64,000 nucleotides of DNA. Origin: Enoplolaimus lenunculus. Taxonomy: Eukaryota > Nematoda > Enoplea > Enoplida > Thoracostomopsidae. The stretch is taken from assembly GCA_030248215.1 (NCBI GenBank), contig JASANG010001354.1, forward strand, positions 62,001 through 126,000, in the 5' to 3' direction. The number at the start of each line of letters is the position of its first letter. Position 1 is the first letter of the stretch. The notes under the pieces are model-generated. The model saw only the letters and a list, made by a program, of their open reading frames with translations. It was not told the DNA's origin and did no database searches. A program made the translations under genes and the position numbers. Positions 58,310 to 64,000 of this stretch are shown here, one piece after another.

Positions 58310-58580
58310 TTACACTGAACTTTTTTATGCACCTTTTGCTTAAGCATACTCTCATCGTGTAGTGAAGTTACAGTTAATGCGTTTTTTTTCTTTTTGCACT
58401 ATTTACAATTAAGCTAGAGTTCCATAAATGTCTGTGTTATGTAATGTGCCTCCGAAATAGAATATTTGATGCGCTTCATGCGCTAAACACTAGAATTTCA
58501 AATTATTTTTCCGGTACCGTCCGTAGTACCGTATAACCCCGCCCCCGGGACATCTCTAATCCGTATCACCGGATATTTAC
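58310..58580. mobile_element. CCGGGGC-type repeat, copy 1
   Basis: Contains GGAGCCAGGAAATTACACTG, 'TTATGCACCTTTTGCTTAAGCAT' and a right end TACCGTCCGTAGTACCGTAT-AACCCCGCCCCCGGGAC. Matching pieces lie at 59665-60060 (reverse), 62300-62760 and 16758-16825. Non-coding. Confidence 0.55.
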
Positions 58581-58666
58581 TTTTGTGACGCCGAATATCA
58601 TGAAATTGCTTTTTACATCTAAGCGTCTTTCCGGTTCCTGTTCCGGTAAAAAAATTAATATCTGTT

Positions 58667-59054
58667 CAGGGTGCAATCGGAATTCCGATTCCGATTGCAC
58701 AATCAATCGGAATCGGAATTTTCATTTTAATTTTAGGCCTACTGTTGTGATATGTTGTACAAATATTCTGCATCGTTTATCTTTTAAATTGTTTTCGGCA
58801 TGTTAACTTATCAGTAATTGATTGTAGTCTAGGTATACAGAGCCAAAAAATTATTGCCAATATTATGCGACGTCTTTGAGAATTGTTGCCAGCCAGCAGA
58901 CATTCTAAATGAAAATTATACTTTGCTAATACAAATTATCCGCATATGTAGTCACAAATTTTGTAGTTCCGATTCCGGTATAAATTTGCTGTTCCGATTC
59001 CGGTATAAATTTGCTGTTCCGATTCCGGTATAATTCAGTTCCGCTTCGCACCCC
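58667..59054. mobile_element. ATTCCG-family MITE nested inside another MITE
   Basis: Starts CAGGGTGCAATCGGAATTCC and ends TTCCGCTTCGCACCCCCTG, with a triplicated GTTCCGATTCCGGTATAAATT block near the right end. Flanks ATCTGTT and ATCTGTA nearly match. It sits inside an older GGATAT/TTCCGG element whose halves read TTCCGGTTCCTGTTCCGG (58625-58648) and TTAATATCCGGTCGCAACCTG (59088-59108). Confidence 0.7.
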
Positions 59055-59264
59055 CTGATCTGTATCTGGTTCCGTGTATCGGGTAAATTAATATCCGGTC
59101 GCAACCTGGCGTGTGATACGTTATGAAGGTAGTGTCAAATGTTAATGCCTTTTTTATTTGCCATACGACATTTTGCGTACGGTAATGTAATAAACTTACT
59201 GTGATGCGTTCGGATTTCGGCTAAATTGAAATTGTGCCACTGCCATTATCTTTTAATATATATC

Positions 59265-59660
59265 AGGGTTCAGCCGGAATTCCTTCAAAAATTCAATTCC
59301 TGTTCTTCACCCGGAATTGCTTAAAAATTCAATTCTTGTTCCTGTTCCTGCGTTCAAAGATGCAGCAACAGGGATTTTACGGGTTTGTGGCAAATTATTC
59401 ATAAACATTTAAATATTAGAAACTTTGCTTTTGAAAAATCTTTATTTCCAACATAAGTGTTTTGAAGTTAAATTTTGTTAATAACCTGTTTGTGATGTAT
59501 TTGAAAATTCGCTTAAGCCATTTTTGGTAAGTTTTCATAAAAGTCCAACAGTAATTCGGTGATGAAGATTATTAATTCCGGTTCCTGTTCTTCTTGTTCC
59601 GTTTCTTGCAACGAAATTCCATTCCTGTTCTGGCAAAATTTAGTTCCTGTTAGAACCCTG
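59265..59660. mobile_element. hAT-like MITE, TTCCTG family
   Basis: Starts CAGGGTTCAGCCGGAATTCC and ends AGTTCCTGTTAGAACCCTG. Flanks ATATATAT and ATATTATA are an imperfect 8-bp match in AT-rich DNA. Subterminal AATTCCTGTTC repeats occur at both ends. Best-preserved member of the family in the window. Confidence 0.75.
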
Positions 59661-59664
59661 ATAT

Positions 59665-60060
59665 TATAGATCTCCCGAGGCTGGAGCCAAAGGGTGCTGG
59701 GGTCGCCATACGGTACCATGAACGGCAAGAGAAAAACAATGTCTTGGCAAAATTTAGCCGGAATCCGAACGCAGCACAGCAAGTTTATTATTACATTTCC
59801 ATAGGCAATATGTCGCGTGACTAATAAATGCATTACGTATCACTAACTTCACAACGTGGGAAGTATCAACACAATGTCGCATAATGCAATATGATAAAAA
59901 CGGCATCCGTACTCCCAGCCCAGGTGCGTACATGCTTACGAAAAAGGTACATAAAATTTGAAGTGTAGTGTGTTTTGCTGGCTCCGATCCAGGCCTCGGG
60001 GTAAAATCCTGGCCCCTGTATATCTCTGCCTGATATATATAGGAACAGGAACATATATAT
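59665..60060. mobile_element. CCGGGGC-type repeat, inverted copy
   Basis: Begins GATCTCCCGAGGCTGGAGCC, has TACGGTACCATG, and ends GCCTCGGGGTAAAATCCTGG-CCCCTGTATATCTCTGCC. The interior matches 62490-62560 in reverse ('GCTTACGAAAAAGGTACATAAA'). Non-coding; the open frames here follow the repeat. Confidence 0.6.
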
Positions 60061-60627
60061 GCAACCAGGTTGACTAGTATTTTAATTCATAACAAATAGC
60101 GTCATAAAGAAACTATGCCAAATGTATAGAAAGGACAACTCGCGAGGGTTGCAGAACTAACTACATCGTAAAGAAACAGTGTTGCAATATTTAAACCAGG
60201 GTTCAACAGGAATTCGGAATTTCTGCAAAATTAATTACACTTGTACGGCACTTTTACGTTAAGGGCCGCCCCGGTTTCTGGTGGGACTGTAAAAGAGCAG
60301 GCTTAAATTTTTGACCACATTTTTTGCTTAGTCTTAGGCTTAGGTATACATTTTTTCAACGCTTTGGCTTATGCTTAGGAATGATGCCAAAAACTAATGT
60401 ACCATAAAAATTAGCGCTGGCAGACGACAGTTTGATCAAAAATAACACAGGCTAGTCAGCCGGTTTTGCACAATGCGCAAAAATTAACGAATTCACAATA
60501 ATCTGCATTCAAATTTTCTTTTCACAGAACGACCACGTTTCCGTTCTAAGAAAATAATTGTAAATAAAGTAATGCTGGAAACTTTTCCAAATTATGCATA
60601 TGGGGCATTCCAACTTTAATTTCCGAT

Positions 60628-60993
60628 TTAAAACGAGCTCCGATTCCGATTAGAATGCCGATTCAAAACGAGTTCTGATTCCGATTCCGAGTGCGCATTC
60701 CTTGTTGTGATACGTTGCATAAAAATTCTATATTACTTAGCTATTAAATTGCTTTCGATGAGTTAACATCAATAATTGATATTGCTTTCGACGATTTAAC
60801 ATCAATAATTGATTCTGTTTATTGAAAATTGTTGCCAGCCAACAGACACCCTAAATCAACATTATGTATTTGTCAATACAAATTATCCGTGCAGTCACAA
60901 AATTTCTAGTTCCGATTTCGATACCGGTATAAATTTGCAGTTCCGGTTCCCGTTTCGGCATATATAACTCAGCTCCGCTTTGCAGTTGCACCC
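60628..60993. mobile_element. MITE, ATTCCG family (degenerate copy)
   Basis: Contains GCTCCGATTCCGATTAG, GTTCTGATTCCGATTCCGAG, a duplicated 'ATTGCTTTCGA.GA.TTAACATCAATAATTGAT' block, and ends CTTTGCAGTTGCACCCTG. The internal 40-bp duplication is private to this copy. Confidence 0.65.
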
Positions 60994-61224
60994 TGATAAT
61001 TGGGTCTGGAGAACTCAATTAGTACTCCTCAAAAATCACATAGTGGTTTTTATGGCTTGTGATACATTGACACATACCTATCGTTGGTTTTCAGTTGGTG
61101 GGGGGCCCACTCGGGCCCATTGGCCCCCCTTTAATCTGACGTTGTCGTATGCCTTCAGCAATTTTTGATCCTGCAAAAATGAATTCATGTTGCCACTATT
61201 AGTGAAACGTAGTTCCAAACAGGG

Positions 61225-62290
61225 ATGGGAGTGTCGGGTTTTGGTGGGCATCGGTCTCGGTTTTTTGAGTCTCCGTGGTTTACGTAAGTATGTGTTGCTG
61301 TTGATGATCAAGGTTGTGTGTTGAAACTCTTGTTTTCCCTTTCCTTTTTGAGTTTTAGCTGGATTCGGGCCAAAACCTTGAAGCTGGTTTTAAACTGAAC
61401 TGAACACTAGCTTTGAAAATTGTTAAAACTATGATATTATGTTATTACTGATGACAAACAAGCAGTAGTTTGTTTTATTCTTTCTACATCTGCAAACAAG
61501 AGTCAGCGAATCCGTTTCAGTCAGTTATTTATGTTTCCTAGTTTGTCTAAACTAGAATGTGCAGCAAATCTTAAACCTTAAATTTTTTAATAGCGCCTTG
61601 AAATTACTGAGATTTGTCTCACAAGTGTTCGCGTTGTGTAGCTAGCCAGTCCATATAGAGAAAGATATCAAAGCTGGGCGTTATATACCTACGTCTTGTT
61701 TATTCATGCATTTATCTTGTCGGTGCTAATGATTACTCACTATGATAACTCTATCGGTTGATAAATACTTTAATCCTGGTAAGCATTAACGTTTTGTTTT
61801 ATCAATAAGTGATAACTGATGAGCGCGGCACATGCTCGTTGAGCGATGCGATGTATCGTAATGTTCTATTATGTGGACCATTCTAAATTGCAACCAGCGG
61901 TTTATTGGATTATGATGGAAGGATGTGAAAGAACGGATTTTCCGCGTATATTTTATTCGGTTCCATAGTTAGTTCAAGAAGACAGGTTCACGAATTCTGG
62001 TGTTTGCTCGCCCCTTGGCTCTTATTAAATTACGCTCGTTTGCTAACATACATAACTGTGTGTGGACTAAAATTGCAATGTTTCAAAATGAGCTAATAAC
62101 TCAACACGATTCCAATGGAATTGATCTAGTACATCGTATATATACAAGTTATGTATAATTTAAAGAACTTGTACTTTATCACTTTCTTTCTCATTTGTGC
62201 ACAATAGCAAAAATAACACGGTTTTGGGTTGATTGGTTTTGGAATCCACATATCCACGTACGTAATTGAAATTCCATCTTGTTTGCTGTG
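61225..62290. other. No gene recognised
   Basis: A GGTCTC-family start (CAGGGATGGGAGTGTCGGG, near 61222) with no clear partner end, then AT-rich DNA. No exon signature on either strand. Confidence 0.4.
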
Positions 62291-62299
62291 TTTACTTTA

Positions 62300-62762
62300 G
62301 AGCTGTCCTGGGCCTACTGGGGTCACGATATATACAGGAACCAGGAGCTAAGGCCAAGATTTGAAAATGATTCGCAATTGTGTGTGTTCATGTTTGGTTC
62401 CTATTACATATGTCCCAGGGCCAGAATTTTACCCGGGGCCGGAGCAAGGACTTTACCCGGGGCCGGGACCACCAAAAGACACCAAACTTTAAATTTCATG
62501 TACCTTTTGCGTAAGCATGTACCTTGGAGCACGGTATCGTTTTTATTATATCGCGTCACGCGACATTATGTTGACACTCTCGTGTTGTGAAGTTACTGAT
62601 AATGCGTTCGTTATTTTCATATTGTAACATGCGAGCTTTTCAGTTCCCATCCTTTGTGAAGCCGTTTTAGCAACCTTTTGCATTGAGTAATCGAGCCGAT
62701 AGGTAAATGTTTTTCTGGTACCGTCCATGGTGTCGTATAATCCGGCCCCGGGACATATCTAT
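62300..62762. mobile_element. CCGGGGC-type repeat, longest copy
   Basis: Contains two tandem TTTACCCGGGGCCGG blocks (62430-62470), CATGTACCTTTTGCGTAAGC, and a right end GGTACCGTCCATGGTGTCGT-ATAATCCGGCCCCGGGAC. Shared with copies at 58.3 and 59.7 kb. A short non-autonomous element, class unknown. Confidence 0.6.
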
Positions 62763-64000
62763 ATCATATCAAAATGCTTGTAATCAACATCATACAAAGC
62801 AAAAACTTCTTTCTCAACTATAAATTACACAACTAATTGTTAAATGTGATATGCAACTTGAGGGCTGCATGCGGAAGAACTTATAGAATGCACGCTGTAA
62901 TACTCCACTCGTTAAATTAAATCAACAGACTCCCTGTTCTGACACAAAAAATATCAAATCCAACTTAGCAATAAATATCGCAACACGAATTTTCACAAAA
63001 CTTCCAATTTGCACCAAATTTAGTAAAAAACGCCACTTAGGCTGCACAAATCATCGTACACAACGGGTTCCAAATACTGTTATCTTAAAAATACAGTTCA
63101 GTTATCTCGACTCTAAACATCTTCGCGTGCAAATATGCCAAATAACTTAATAGCGATAAACTCAGAAAAGTCGTAAACTCTGCAATACTAAATCCGATAA
63201 GCACTCGAGAAACCTTGAAATCTTTAGTTTTTGAATTACAAATTCCAGAACTAAAATTTAAACTTTAAAAAGTGGTCAATAATTTAAAGTATGCTGTTTT
63301 GACCGTAATCCTCAAATTTAAAAACAATTCTGAAATTCCATACCGCACAAAAGTAAAAAACGTTTTGGCGGTTGTCTGCAGAATATAAAACATAATTTTA
63401 AATAAAATTTGCAAAAATTTGTCTAAAATCAATTTTTTGACCAAAATCCAGGGATGGGAGTCTCAATGATGAAGTTGAGACTGACACTGAGACAGTCTCA
63501 AATTGTTTGAGACTGAGAATTGAGACATTTTTGAGTCTCAGAAATTTTTTGCACCAATACCAAAACATTTCAGAAAAATTCTACATTACGAATTTTGAAG
63601 ATCCTATTTTGCTCTAAATACTTCAACAACTTAAGATTTAAAAAGAAAACGATAAATTCGGTGGGTATGTTCATTTTATTTGTGCAACCGCAATTCCGAC
63701 TCCGATTAGAATTTCGGTTCCGATCCTTATATCGCACAATAAAATTGCACCAGGTTGCCTATAATTGGTAAACCGCAACATGAAACAATACGTGTAAACT
63801 GACATGTTGTATTTTCGGGAAGATGTGCTTAAAAATGATAGTAAAACTCAACCGAAACAAGCATGAATATTGCTACAACTACAAAAAAGAAAACCGCGAA
63901 AAGCCAAATACCGAAATTTAGAAGTTTTAATGTGGACCCCCTTTATTACACAAGAGCTGTAGTAAAGGTTCAGTTTCTTAACTCTCAGATCTGACCTTAT
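62763..64000. other. AT-rich DNA with MITE starts
   Basis: No gene recognised. A GGTCTC/GAGAC-family start (CAGGGATGGGAGTCTCAATG) is at 63450 with GTCTCAAATTGTTTGAGAC hairpins. An ATTCCG-family piece (CAATTCCGACTCCGATTAG) is near 63690. Confidence 0.45.

Noticed and set aside
1-64000. LTR retroelements or other virus-like elements
   Set aside because: No paired long terminal repeats and no protease, integrase or capsid motifs were seen; the only reverse transcriptase belongs to the LINE.
1-64000. CRISPR arrays or operons
   Set aside because: The tandem repeats have no unique spacers of constant size, and all recognisable genes are intron-bearing animal genes.

Overview
This window is genomic DNA from an animal. 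Genes are split by GT-AG introns, intergenic and intronic DNA is AT-rich and crowded with short interspersed repeats, and the recognisable products (14-3-3, Pumilio, a COMM-domain protein, a CD20/MS4A-like four-pass membrane protein) are animal families. The LINE, mariner and hAT-like repeats suit an invertebrate, but I could not place it to phylum. There are no rRNA genes, CRISPR arrays or prokaryotic features.

Layout. 1-8.4 kb has no recognised gene but holds two minisatellites (2.99-3.59 and 4.02-4.20 kb), GC-rich hairpins and a tRNA-like element. 8.5-9.1 kb (+) holds a COMMD4-like gene. 14.3-21.2 kb (-) is a five-exon 14-3-3 gene of 248 aa whose introns are filled with hAT-type MITEs and a ~170 bp satellite. 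24.6-28.4 kb (-) is a CR1-type LINE with ORF1 and an uninterrupted 964-codon ORF2. 29.06-42.59 kb (+) is a Pumilio gene; I could phase 15 exons into a 1,202-residue protein with all eight PUF repeats. Its last intron carries a decayed DD41D mariner with terminal inverted repeats and TA flanks. 48.1-50.9 kb (+) is a four-exon CD20/MS4A-like gene of 297 aa. 53.8-57.2 kb (+) holds two exon-like segments that could encode a ~75-residue protein of unknown family. 57.6-64 kb is mostly nested MITEs.

The genes are unrelated in function and show no operon-like arrangement. 14-3-3 and Pumilio are transcribed away from each other, about 7.8 kb apart at their start codons, with the LINE between them. The strongest theme of the non-coding DNA is a set of short hAT-like elements. 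Most begin CAGGG and end CCCTG, and each family has its own subterminal micro-repeat (ACCGGA, ATTCCG, GGTCTC, GCCGAT, TTCCTG, GATCCG). Three copies have exact 8-bp target duplications and a fourth has a 7/8 match.
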